From CAVXZE01 sp963766175 (lineage in GTDB: Bacteria > Myxococcota_A > UBA9160 > UBA6930), in contig CAVXZE010000010.1 of the NCBI GenBank assembly GCA_963766175.1, forward strand, positions 1 to 64,000: DNA of 64,000 nt. The letters are read 5' to 3'. The notes under the pieces were generated by a model that worked only from the letters and a program-made list of their open reading frames with translations, searched no databases and was not told the origin of the DNA. A program made the position numbers and the translations under genes. Below, piece by piece: positions 1-8,727 of this stretch (its first letter is position 1; each line of letters opens with the position of its first letter).

Positions 1-710
1 AGCTACGATACCTCGTCCTCGCGCACGTGGGTGGAGGGGTGCCGCCATGGCACCCGAGCAGGCCCGTTGGATCGGCAAGATCTGGGTAGCGGGCGCCCGG
101 TACGGGCTACGGCATGACCGAAACCAACGGCTCGGCACCACCGTCGCCGGGAAGGCGCGACTGTGCGTCCTCGGAGCTGTGGCCGACCCGCACCGCCCCT
201 GGTCTCCGTCAAGATCGTCGACGAGCGGGGAAACGAGGTACCCCGCGGCGAATCCGGCAGATCTGGATCGACGGCCCGATGAACTTTCGCGGTTACTGGA
301 ACAACCCTGGAGCCACCAGCGAGACCCTCTCCGACGGCTGGGTGCACACCGGAGACATCGGCCACATGGACGACGAGGACTACGTCTTCATCACCGATCG
401 CGAGAAGGACATGGTGATCCGTGGCGGCGAGAACATCGGCCGTCAGGAGGTGAGGCGGTCCTTTACGATCATCCCGGAGTCAGCGAGCGCGCCTCTTCGG
501 CGTGCCCGACGAGCGGCTGGGCGAGACTCTGGCGGCAGTGATCATGCTGAAGCCCGGCGCGGTGATCGATGCCGCCGCTATCAAGGCACACGTGGCCGAA
601 CGCCTGGCTCACTTCAAGGTGCCGGAGCACGTGTGGCTTCGGCGGATCTGCCGCCCCGCATCGCCTCGGGAAAGATCTGACAAGCGCGGGCTCCGCGCGG
701 AGGCCATTCG
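1..710 (+). pseudogene. Acyl-CoA synthetase (AMP-forming), frameshifted C-terminal fragment
   Basis: Remnant of an ANL-superfamily acyl-CoA synthetase, which activates a carboxylic acid to its CoA thioester with ATP. The visible pieces lie in all three plus frames: YGMTETNG near 108-131; a block containing GYWNNPGAT, DGWVHTGDIG and DREKDMVIRGGENI from about 285 to 440; EAVLYDHPGVSE near 445-485; PDERLGETLAA onward from about 505; and LPRIASGKI near 650-680, with KRGLRAEAI back in another frame. Together they are the collinear C-terminal half of the family, including the TGD adenylate-binding motif and the C-terminal catalytic-lysine region. At least five frame changes are needed. The N-terminal half with the P-loop lies outside the window. 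True decay and assembly indels near a contig edge are both possible. Confidence 0.8.
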
Positions 711-824
711 CGGGTTGGGCAAGACAGGAAGCGAGTGGGGGGGACGTTGTTGACCTCCAATCTTCATTTCTCGGGGGGCGAATCCGGGAAAATTGAGCGT
801 TCAAGCAACGCCCCCGCGCGCGGC

Positions 825-2319
825 TCAGCTTCGCTCCAGCCGGCGCCGCTCCAGCTCCGCGAGCGTCTCCGCGTGGTGTTCGCGCGCGACGGCAGCGCGA
901 CAGGAAGATCAGCGAGCAGTAGCCTAGCACCATCATCCGCGCCCGACGACCAGGCCCAGGGCGTAGACCTTCTCGGGGGGGAGAGGGGGGCCACCCCGTC
1001 GGCCGCAGTCCTCGGGAAGTCGATCAGGTCCAGCGCGATTCCCGCCAGGAAGCCCTCGACGCCGAGACGGCCTTCTGCGTGAAGGCGATGGCCGAGGAGT
1101 AGATGCCCTGGCTGCTTTCCAGTCCTGAGTTCACCCTCGTCCATGGTGTCGGCGACCATCGAGGCGAGCAGGATCCCGATGACGATGATCCTACCGTCAC
1201 GCTCAGGACGCCGTGCCCGAAGATCAGGTAGAGAAGGAGAGGGTCGTCGTTGGACGGCATCAGCTCGACCAGCCGCAGCAGAACGGGGAGGGGGCCCCAC
1301 AGGATGGCGAAGGTCGCCAGACCAAGGGCGGTCTTCTTCTTGTCGAACCTCTCACTGACCGGGCGCGCCAGGCTGACGGCGACCAGGAGCGCCGGTATCG
1401 CGCCCAGGCCCAGGAAGGCGATCTCCTGGGCGCTGAAGTCCCAGAAGTAGGTGCTCACGAAGAGACCGACCACCTCGGCGAATCCCGCAGCGACGGCGGC
1501 GAAGAGCCCGCCGAATACGAGCATGAGATAGGAGACATTGCCGAATACCTCGCGGAATTCCCCGAAGAAGCGTTTCGGCGTGAACGGCGTCTTCTCGGGA
1601 GGGAGCTTGAGAATGGGGATCAGTCGGTGCGTGCCCAGCGCGCAGACCAGGATCGCCACGGCAATCCCGATGCCGCCAGCGAGCGCAAAGCTGCCGTAGG
1701 CGTCCGCGTTGTAGCGTCCGTCTCCAAATTCCTGGGTCGGGGCGAGGAAGTAGCGAAGCGCCAGCTGGTACATCGCGATTCCGCCCACCCAGCCGAAAAA
1801 GAAGCGATAGCTGACCAGCGAGGTCCGCTCGTCGTAGTGTGGGGTCATCTCGGCGACCATCGAGTTGCTGGGGATCGTGTAGAGCGTCATCGACGCCCGC
1901 ACCAGAACGGCGAAGGCAGTCAGCCACAGGAAGAGCTCTGTCTGCCCCAGCGACGCCGGTGGATTGAAGAGGAAGAAAAAGCACGCCGCCATCGGGAGCG
2001 CGGAGGCGTACATGAAGGGATGGCGACGTCCCCAGCGGGAGTGGAAGTTGTCGGAGATCGATCCCACCAGGGGATCCGTGACGGCATCGACGACCAGGGC
2101 GAGGAAGATCGCAAGGCCGCCCAGTGTGCCGGGGAGGTCCAGCACTTGGTTGTAGTAGAACAGCAGGAAGGTGCTGAAGGAAGTGTTCTTGATGCCCTCT
2201 GCGACCGACCCCAGGCCGTAAGAGCAGCGCATAGAGAAGGGGAGGCGCTCCTCCCGCGAGCTGCCGGGTGCGTGGGCTCCCGCTTCCGGGGCGTTCGGGT
2301 GGTCTTCAGAGTTCGTCAT
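825..2319 (-). pseudogene. GPH-family (MelB-like) cation symporter, frameshifted at the C-terminus
   Basis: Major-facilitator transporter of the glycoside-pentoside-hexuronide:cation symporter family, expected in the inner membrane. The N-terminal ~390 residues are intact: a short hydrophilic leader, YGLGSVAEGIKN, then VDAVTDPLVGSISDN and RWGRRHPFMY, the typical GPH loop 2-3 motif, followed by regular hydrophobic segments. From about position 1,200 down, the reading switches frame several times: GRIIVIGILLASM, then SSQGIYSSAIAFTQKA, then GVEGFLAGIALDLIDFP, and finally REHHAETLAELERRR in a third frame, ending at a stop at 825. All pieces are in the right order for one protein of about 495 residues, so this was one gene. 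It is the last gene of the minus-strand operon that begins at 7,052. The substrate cannot be read from sequence. Confidence 0.8.
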
Positions 2320-2358
2320 TCGGCGGCGGTCACGCGGAGAAGAGAAGAGGAATCCAGC

Positions 2359-4789
2359 TCAGGGCGCCTGGATCGGTTCCGAGGCAACGATGCCAGCTTT
2401 TCGCAGGTGGGCGATCTCCGCGACGGTGTGGCCCAGCTCTTCCAGCAACGCATCGGTGTGCTCACCGGCGAGGGGGCTGGGTCCGTAGCGGGGCAGAGCC
2501 CCGTCCACGGTCGCTAGCGGGCCCCAGCGACGGAGCTGCCCGAAGCGCGCGTGCCGGCATCTGGGGGCCAGGCCGTTGGCGAGAACGTGCGGGTCCTGTG
2601 TGAAGAACTCTCCTACCGAGGCGCCGTCGGCGCGGACGCAGCCGACGGCGCGCTCGGTAAGGTGCTTCTCCCAGCTGTTCGCGTCGCGCTGTTTGAACAG
2701 CGAAGCGATTTCCTCGGCCAGCGCGTCGTCGTGCTCGCGCCGCGCTTCTCGCCCGGCAAAGCGCGGGTCCCGAGCCAGGTCGTCGCGGTCCATTGCGGCG
2801 CAGAAGCGAGCGAAGTCGCGATCGCTGGGGACCGCCAGGAAGACCCAGCCCTCCTTCGTTGCATACAGCCGGTAGCAAGCCTCAAGACCGTAGAGTTCGG
2901 GATCCACTGGAGGTCTGGGAGGCTTGCCCTCGTATTGCAGAAAATAGTCGGCGTTCGCCCAGGCGTTTGCGGTGAGCATGTCGACGAAGACGGCCTGTCC
3001 GATCCCGTGTCGCTTGCGTGCGAGCAGCGCCAGAAGGGTGGCCGAGGCCCCCACGACGCTCGAAGTGGGGTCGGGGTTCGCTTCGTTGGCCTGCATGAGC
3101 TGTCGAGAGATCTCGCGAATCTCCTCGAGCGTCTCGCAACGGACGGCGAGCGCGGCGCCCGCCTGGTAGACCGCGCCACCCGCAGCCGCGCCCATCACGG
3201 GGTGTGTGGCAGGTCGCCGCGCGCTGGGGCCGTCGGGCCCGTAGCCGTTGAGCGCGACCCAGACGATGCGGGGTCGCAGCTCGCGGGCCTGGTCGTAACC
3301 GAATCCGAGCCGCTCGGGCACGCCCGGCCGGAAGTTGTGAACCAGGGCATCGGCGCGGTGGACCAGCTCTCGCAAGATCTCCTTGCCTTGCTCCGACTTC
3401 AGATCGATGCAGATCGACTCCTTGCCCGCATTGGTCTTTACCGCGAGCTCTCCCCTCGGAAGCAGGTGGCGGTAGGGGTCCCCCGTGATCGGCTCGACCT
3501 TGATCACGCGCGCGCCCAGGTCCGCGAGCAGCGAGGTCGCGAGGGGCGCGGCAATCACCGTCGCGATTTCGAGAACGGTCAGGTCGGCCAGGGGGCCTGT
3601 GGCGCTCGTCTCCTTCGTCGTCGCAAGCTCGGGCCTTGTGCGAGTTTCCGAGAGCACCTCATCGGTGTGCTCACCAATACGAGGCGCCGGAGCTACCGGT
3701 ACTGCCGGAGTCTCGGTGAGACGCGCGATCGGCCCGATCTGACGCACCGTTCCGCGGTCGGGGTCGTCGACCTCGACGATCGCCCCGTTGTCCACGAGAT
3801 CCGGCAGGTCGAGGGCTTCGCCGGGATCGAGGAAGGGCTCGGCCGCGACGTTGCCGTTGCGGCGAAAGATCTCCATCCACTCCGCCGCCGTCTTCTCTCG
3901 CATCCGAACAAGGATCCGGTCGCGCGCGCGTTCGATGGTCTCCCAGCTCCAGGTAGCCGGTGGGCCCTGGAAGACCTCATCCGCCAGGAGTTCGCCGAGC
4001 AGGTCGATCGCATCCAGGAAGGAGAGAAACAGATGCTCGAGCAGATTGCCGCATTGGATCCAGCGATCGTCCTTGGCGAGTACGGGATGGTAGTTGAGCG
4101 TTGGCATGTCGCCGCCGACCCGCTTGGGATCCGGGGTGGTGGCTATCCCCTCTCGCGAGGAGTTGGTGGATCAGCGCGGCCCACAGGTCGTAGGGCAGCA
4201 TTCCCTGAAGCAGACTCGTCTCGACGCGTTGCCCCCGCCCGGATCGCTCTCGAGCGAGGAGAGCCGCGAGCACTCCGTGGACCGCCCCCTGGGAGGCCGC
4301 GTGGCTCGCGACCGGCACCGCGGAGTAGACGGGTCCTTCGCGGCGCAGCTGGGCGGCGAAGGCGAGCATGCGTCCCGATTTGGCGGCGACCAGCCCCTCG
4401 TAGCCGGGGAACTCCGCGTAGGGTCCACACCCACCCCAGGGTGTGATGGAGCAGTGCACCAGGGCCGCGTTCAGCTCGAATGCCCTGTCCGGGTCGAGTC
4501 CCCATCGGCTGGAACGCCCCGGTGAGCCCGAGACCACCAGTACGTCCGCCGTCTCGACGAGCGAGCGAACCTGTTCTCGACCGTTCTCGCTGGAGAGATC
4601 GATGACGGCGCTTCGCTTGCCCCGGAGCCAGAGTGGGCTGGTGGCGAGGGCGCGAAAGCGGTCGCCGTCAGGTGGCTCCACCTTGACCACGTCGGCCCCG
4701 AAATCCGCCAGAACCGTCGTGGCGAACCCGCCCACGGGACCGGTGCTCAGGTCGAGGACTCGAAGATCCGCGAGAACAGTCGTCTTCAC
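2359..4789 (-). CDS. Tandem family III CoA-transferase (CaiB/BaiF), one frameshift
   Basis: Two CoA-transferase III domains in one chain of about 809 residues: the first begins LADLRVLDLSTGPVGG and the second, near residue 400, LADLTVLEIATVIAAP. Each has the family's DxGAxVxKVEPP-type strand and a large-small domain pattern. Such enzymes move CoA between carboxylic acids. As read, the gene is split: the N-terminal 213 residues run from a GTG at 4789, and the rest continues in another frame. Removing one G from the GGGG run at 4147-4150 (minus-strand sense) restores a smooth reading, ARGIATTPDPKRVGGD. This looks like a homopolymer error, but real decay is possible. The residues after GQxV that usually include an acidic catalytic residue read SLLQ and DMLT here. 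It lies 9 bp after the amidohydrolase, so the two are probably cotranscribed. Confidence 0.82.
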
Positions 4790-4798
4790 CGAAATCGC

Positions 4799-5818
4799 CT
4801 ACCCATCAAGTCGGTAGACCCCCGCCGCGGTGCGATAGAACATCGCGTCCTTCTCATCCTCAGAGAAGTCCATGACGATCTTCTTCAGCCCGTTCCACAG
4901 CACGTGGTAGGAGAGCGATAGCTTGTCGACCGGAAAATTGCTCTCGAACATGCAGCGCTCCGGGCCGAAGCACTCGATGGTGTGCAGATAGTAGCGACGC
5001 TGTGCCTCGGTGAACTCGTCGGATGAGGGGGGAACGTTGCGCTCGTGCCAGCCAAAACCGTTGTCGGGCATCGCGAGTCCGCCGAGCTTCGCGACGACAT
5101 TGGGACACCGGGCGATCTCGGCGATGTCCGCCTTCCAGGCCTGGAAGATCTCCTCGCGCCGATCGCGGTAGCGGCCCACGCCGAGAGGGGTGCCGAAGTG
5201 GTCGAGGATCATGGTCGTTTCGGGAACCGCGCGGGCGAGATCGGCGAAGGCGCTGTTCTGATGGTGGTAGTGCCAGGTGTCGTAGGTCAGGCCGAGGCGG
5301 CCTAGGACTCGCATCCCATGGCGGAACGCGTTACCTGCGTAAAGACTCTCGGGCGCTCGACCGGCGATCCTCAGATCCTTCGGGTATGGATCCCGCGCGC
5401 CGGCATGGCGGATGCCTCGGAACAGGCCCCGCCCGGCCTCTTCGTGAGCCTCGAGCACCTCCCTCACGGCATCCCCGCGATTCAGGTCCGCATGTGCGAC
5501 GATACCCGCGATGGTGGCGCTGGCTGTTCCGCCAGCCGCGCTAGCGGCGGCGATCTCGGCCACGAACTCCGTCTCGCCGACGGGCTGCAGGTGCTCTGGC
5601 CCGGCGTCCCGATAGCTGGCGCTGCACTCCACGAACACGGTCTTCTCGATCCGGTGGCCAGACTCCGTATCGCCCCAGAGATCTTCGAGCAGATACGATC
5701 CTCTGTCGGGCGCATCCCAAAGGTGGTGATGGGGATCGACGATGCGGCGCTCCGGATCGACGATCGCCTCCTTCACCTGCCCGAGCCAGGCCGGTGTTCC
5801 GGGCACTACGGCTGCCAT
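4799..5818 (-). CDS. Amidohydrolase family 2 (TIM-barrel metal-dependent hydrolase)
   Basis: 339-residue Amidohydro_2 protein, the fold shared by ACMSD-type decarboxylases and lactonase-type hydrolases. Visible marks are the N-terminal metal-binding IVDPHHHLWD, a mid-barrel ILDHFGTP strand and the late MFESNFPVD with the catalytic-metal aspartate. Start: the ATG at 5818 (MAAVVPG) is preceded by AAGGAGG at 5825-5831, which favours it over an in-frame ATG 18 bp upstream. It sits between an Fe-alcohol dehydrogenase and a CoA-transferase in one minus-strand operon, so it may open a lactone or cyclic acid before CoA activation (inference). A strong inverted repeat lies just upstream at 5840-5868. 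Exact substrate unknown. Confidence 0.85.
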   Translation of the reverse strand: MAAVVPGTPAWLGQVKEAIVDPERRIVDPHHHLWDAPDRGSYLLEDLWGDTESGHRIEKTVFVECSASYRDAGPEHLQPVGETEFVAEIAAASAAGGTASATIAGIVAHADLNRGDAVREVLEAHEEAGRGLFRGIRHAGARDPYPKDLRIAGRAPESLYAGNAFRHGMRVLGRLGLTYDTWHYHHQNSAFADLARAVPETTMILDHFGTPLGVGRYRDRREEIFQAWKADIAEIARCPNVVAKLGGLAMPDNGFGWHERNVPPSSDEFTEAQRRYYLHTIECFGPERCMFESNFPVDKLSLSYHVLWNGLKKIVMDFSEDEKDAMFYRTAAGVYRLDG

Positions 5819-5839
5819 GATCGCCCTCCTTGTCAAGGC

Positions 5840-5868
5840 GGGGACGTTGAACGTTCAACAACGTCCCC
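5840..5868. promoter_or_regulatory. 10-bp inverted repeat with nested palindrome (operator or mRNA hairpin)
   Basis: GGGGACGTTG at 5840-5849 is the exact reverse complement of CAACGTCCCC at 5859-5868. Inside, GTTGAACGTTCAAC (5846-5859) is itself a perfect palindrome, so two alternative pairings exist. The element lies between the stop of the alcohol dehydrogenase (5874) and the ribosome-binding site of the amidohydrolase (5825-5831), both on the minus strand. No T-run follows, so it is not a standard intrinsic terminator. It could be an operator or an RNA processing site. Confidence 0.5.
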
Positions 5869-5873
5869 GCTCG

Positions 5874-7052
5874 TTACAACGCGCGTTCAAGGATTTCCCG
5901 CAGCTCGTCTGAGGTGAGCTCGATGGGGTTGCCTCGCATGGAGCTGGCAGCAGAGGATTTCTCGACCACAGATGGGAGGTCCTCCTGCCTCATTCCGTAG
6001 GAGGCCAGCGAGGGAACCTGCAAGGTCTGGCAGAGGTCCTGCACCCAGGCGACGCCAGCGTCGGCGGAAGCGCTGTCGCTTCCGGTCAGAATGTGGGCGA
6101 TCTCGTCGTAGCGTCGAAGTGCTGGACTTCCCCCCGGTCGTTGCTGCAAGGCCCGCACGTTGATCTCCATTACGTAGGGCAGGAGCCGCGCACAGATGGC
6201 ACCGTGAGCACCGTCGAACATGCCCCCGATCGGTCCGGCAAAGCCGTGAACCGCACCCAGTTGGGCATTGGCCAGGGCCAGCCCGCCGAAGAGACTGGTG
6301 AGCGCCATGTCCTCGCGGGCCGCTGAATCGTCGCCCTGTTGGCAGGCTCGGCGCAGTGAGCGGGCGGCGCGTCGCATTCCCTCTCGACAGAGTGCGTCGG
6401 TCATCGGGCTGGCGCGCTTCGAGACATAGGGTTCCATCACCTGGGTGAGGGCATCGAGACCGGTGCTGGCCGTGACCTCCGGTGGCAGGCTGTAGGTGAG
6501 TTCGGGATCCACCAGCGCCAGGCGCGGCAGCATCAGCGGGCTTCGCAGACTGACCTTCACCCGATGTTCGGGCGAGGCCAGCACCGCATTGCGAGTCACC
6601 TCGGCGCCAGTGCCAGCCGTGGTCGGGATGGCGATGTAGGGCAGGGGGGGCTCGCTGAGCGGCTGTCCCCGGCCGATGACTTCGAGATAGTCGAGGGGAT
6701 CGCCGTCGTTGGTCAGCAGGGCGGCGATGGCCTTGCCGGTGTCGAGGATGCTCCCGCCACCGAAGCCGATGACCAGGTCGCAGCCCGACTCACGTGCGCG
6801 CTCCGTTCCGAGGCGGACTACATCGGTGGTCGGCTCGCTGATCACGGTGAAGCTGACGGTGTCGATCTCCTGTGCGGCCAGCAGCTCGAGCAGCGATGCG
6901 GCGCGCTCGGTGGCGCGCCCGGTGACCACCAGGGCCTGGCGCCCCATTGCTCTCGCCTCGGGACCGACCTCACCCAATGCGCCGGCTCCGAAGACGATGC
7001 GCGTCGCGGTGGCAAACTCGAAGCGCGTTCCTTGGGCGGCGTCGACGGTCAT
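5874..7052 (-). CDS. Iron-containing alcohol dehydrogenase
   Basis: 392-residue group III (Fe-dependent) alcohol dehydrogenase. The Rossmann-like part carries GFGGGSILDTGKAIAAL, the family's NAD-binding glycine motif; TTAGTGAEVTRNAV is the second signature; metal-binding histidines lie in AVHGFAGPIGGMFDGAHG. The start is set at the ATG giving MTVDAAQGTRFEFAT, because the typical family N-terminus begins there; the open frame extends another 77 residues upstream through the divergent promoter region without family similarity. It is the first gene of the minus-strand operon and is divergent from the sulfatase, with 94 bp between the starts that must hold both promoters. Cytoplasmic; oxidises an alcohol or reduces an aldehyde with NAD(P). 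Confidence 0.9.
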   Translation of the reverse strand: MTVDAAQGTRFEFATATRIVFGAGALGEVGPEARAMGRQALVVTGRATERAASLLELLAAQEIDTVSFTVISEPTTDVVRLGTERARESGCDLVIGFGGGSILDTGKAIAALLTNDGDPLDYLEVIGRGQPLSEPPLPYIAIPTTAGTGAEVTRNAVLASPEHRVKVSLRSPLMLPRLALVDPELTYSLPPEVTASTGLDALTQVMEPYVSKRASPMTDALCREGMRRAARSLRRACQQGDDSAAREDMALTSLFGGLALANAQLGAVHGFAGPIGGMFDGAHGAICARLLPYVMEINVRALQQRPGGSPALRRYDEIAHILTGSDSASADAGVAWVQDLCQTLQVPSLASYGMRQEDLPSVVEKSSAASSMRGNPIELTSDELREILERAL

Positions 7053-7146
7053 TTGCCTATCCCCAACCCGAGCATCTCGGTCACCTCTCTTTTCCCTGGA
7101 TTGCCATTCGCCGAGGTCAATCATAACATCCAGCAGGTGTGATTGG

Positions 7147-8601
7147 ATGGCTGTCATGAAGAGACGTGAATTCATCGAGAAGGCCGCGAAGACGGCGGTG
7201 GCGGCGACCTGCCTGGGGATGGGATCCTCGCTGGGGTGCGGTCGCAAGACGCTGCGCGCTGCCACCGAGGAGAGGCCGAACATCGTCCTCCTGGTAGCCG
7301 ACGACCTCGGATGGAAGGACCTGGGCTGCTACGGAGACGAGCAGATCATCACGCCTCACATCGACGGGCTGGCAGCCGAAGGGGTGCGTTTCAGCAACGC
7401 ATTCGTTGCGGCACCCAGCTGTTCTCCGAGCCGGGCCAGCATCATCACCGGACAGCATCCCCACACCAACGGAGTCACCGGCCTGGCCCACCGTCACAAG
7501 CGCCTGATGCTCTCTCCCTTCAAGACGACCCTGGCCGACGTGCTGGATCAATCGGGCTACAACACCGCGTTCGAGGGCAAGTGGCACGTCGCACCGTACC
7601 TCCCCACCGGCTGGTACGGCTATGCAGAGCGGCTCAGCGGAATCTTGCCGAAGGATTTCTGGATCCGATCCTCCGATGAAGCGATCGCGTTCATCGAAGA
7701 GAACCGATCCAACGCGTTCTATCTCGAGATCAACTACATGGATACCCATCGGGACGATTACGGGGAATTCGGGTTCGTGAAGGAGTTTCCCGTCGACCCA
7801 GAGAAGATCGCGATCCCAGAGTACTACACCCTCCCGGACTGGCCCGAGATCCGGGAAGAGGTGGCCAAGTACTACAGCAACGCCTCGAAGATGGACATGA
7901 TGATCGGGAAGGTACTGGCCAAGCTGGAGGAGCTGCAGCTCAGCGAGAAGACCCTCGTCTGTTTCGTCAGCGACAACGGTCCACCATTTCCTGGAAACAA
8001 GATGACGCTCTACGACCGGGGAATCGGAACACCGCTGGTGATGCGTTGGCCGGGAAAGATCCCCGCCGCTACGGTCAACGACAGCCTGGTGAGCACGATC
8101 GATCTGATGCCGACCTTTCTCGAGGCCGCCGGAGCCAAGATCCCGCCAGAGGTGCAGGGGAAATCCCTGCTCTCACTCGCGATGGGCACAGGCAGCGAGG
8201 CCGTGCGCGACGCGATCTTCGCGGAGATGACGTACCACGTGAATTATCTCCCCATGCGCGCAAGTCGCACTGCGAAATGGAAGTACATCCGGAACTACTC
8301 GGACGATGCGGTCGGTCTCGATCAGTGCGCCCACATGAAGTGGGCGCAGAGGCTGACTGAGCTGCCCAATCAGGGCTGGACGAGGCCCCGTGTGCCCGAA
8401 GAGCTGTACGATCTCGAGAACGACCCCAACGAGCAGGACAATCTCGTCGACGATCCCAACTTCGGACCAGCCCTGGAGATGATGAGAAAACGCTTGGATC
8501 GCCAGATGGCGGAGACGCGGGATCCCTATCTGGGGAGGGCATTCGAGAAGAATTTCTCGGCGAAGGTTCCCGAGCATCCAGAGGGGACGCGCTACCCCTG
8601 A
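7147..8601 (+). CDS. Type I sulfatase (formylglycine-dependent), Tat-type export signal
   Basis: 484-residue alkaline-phosphatase-superfamily sulfatase that hydrolyses sulfate esters. NIVLLVADDLGWKDLGCYG holds the two metal-binding aspartates, and CSPSR in AAPSCSPSRASI is the sulfatase signature whose Cys is converted to formylglycine by FGE or an anaerobic maturase (none in the window). Further conserved blocks are GKWH and FVSDNGPP. The N-terminus has a twin-arginine motif (KRREFIEKAA), a hydrophobic stretch and GSSLGCG, so export by Tat is likely, possibly as a lipoprotein; the lipobox is imperfect. ATGs at 7147 and 7156 are both plausible. It heads the long plus-strand run that continues with the molybdoenzyme. 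Confidence 0.92.
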   Translation: MAVMKRREFIEKAAKTAVAATCLGMGSSLGCGRKTLRAATEERPNIVLLVADDLGWKDLGCYGDEQIITPHIDGLAAEGVRFSNAFVAAPSCSPSRASIITGQHPHTNGVTGLAHRHKRLMLSPFKTTLADVLDQSGYNTAFEGKWHVAPYLPTGWYGYAERLSGILPKDFWIRSSDEAIAFIEENRSNAFYLEINYMDTHRDDYGEFGFVKEFPVDPEKIAIPEYYTLPDWPEIREEVAKYYSNASKMDMMIGKVLAKLEELQLSEKTLVCFVSDNGPPFPGNKMTLYDRGIGTPLVMRWPGKIPAATVNDSLVSTIDLMPTFLEAAGAKIPPEVQGKSLLSLAMGTGSEAVRDAIFAEMTYHVNYLPMRASRTAKWKYIRNYSDDAVGLDQCAHMKWAQRLTELPNQGWTRPRVPEELYDLENDPNEQDNLVDDPNFGPALEMMRKRLDRQMAETRDPYLGRAFEKNFSAKVPEHPEGTRYP

Positions 8602-8727
8602 CGCAGCCCATGATCGCAGCCATCGGGAAGTCGAGTGGCTGTGGCCAGCCTCGTTTGCCAGTATTGCGGGGCGTCGGCGAATGGCGAAGGGCCGCTCTGC
8701 TGGCCGGTGATCCGAAGGGGGGTAGCG

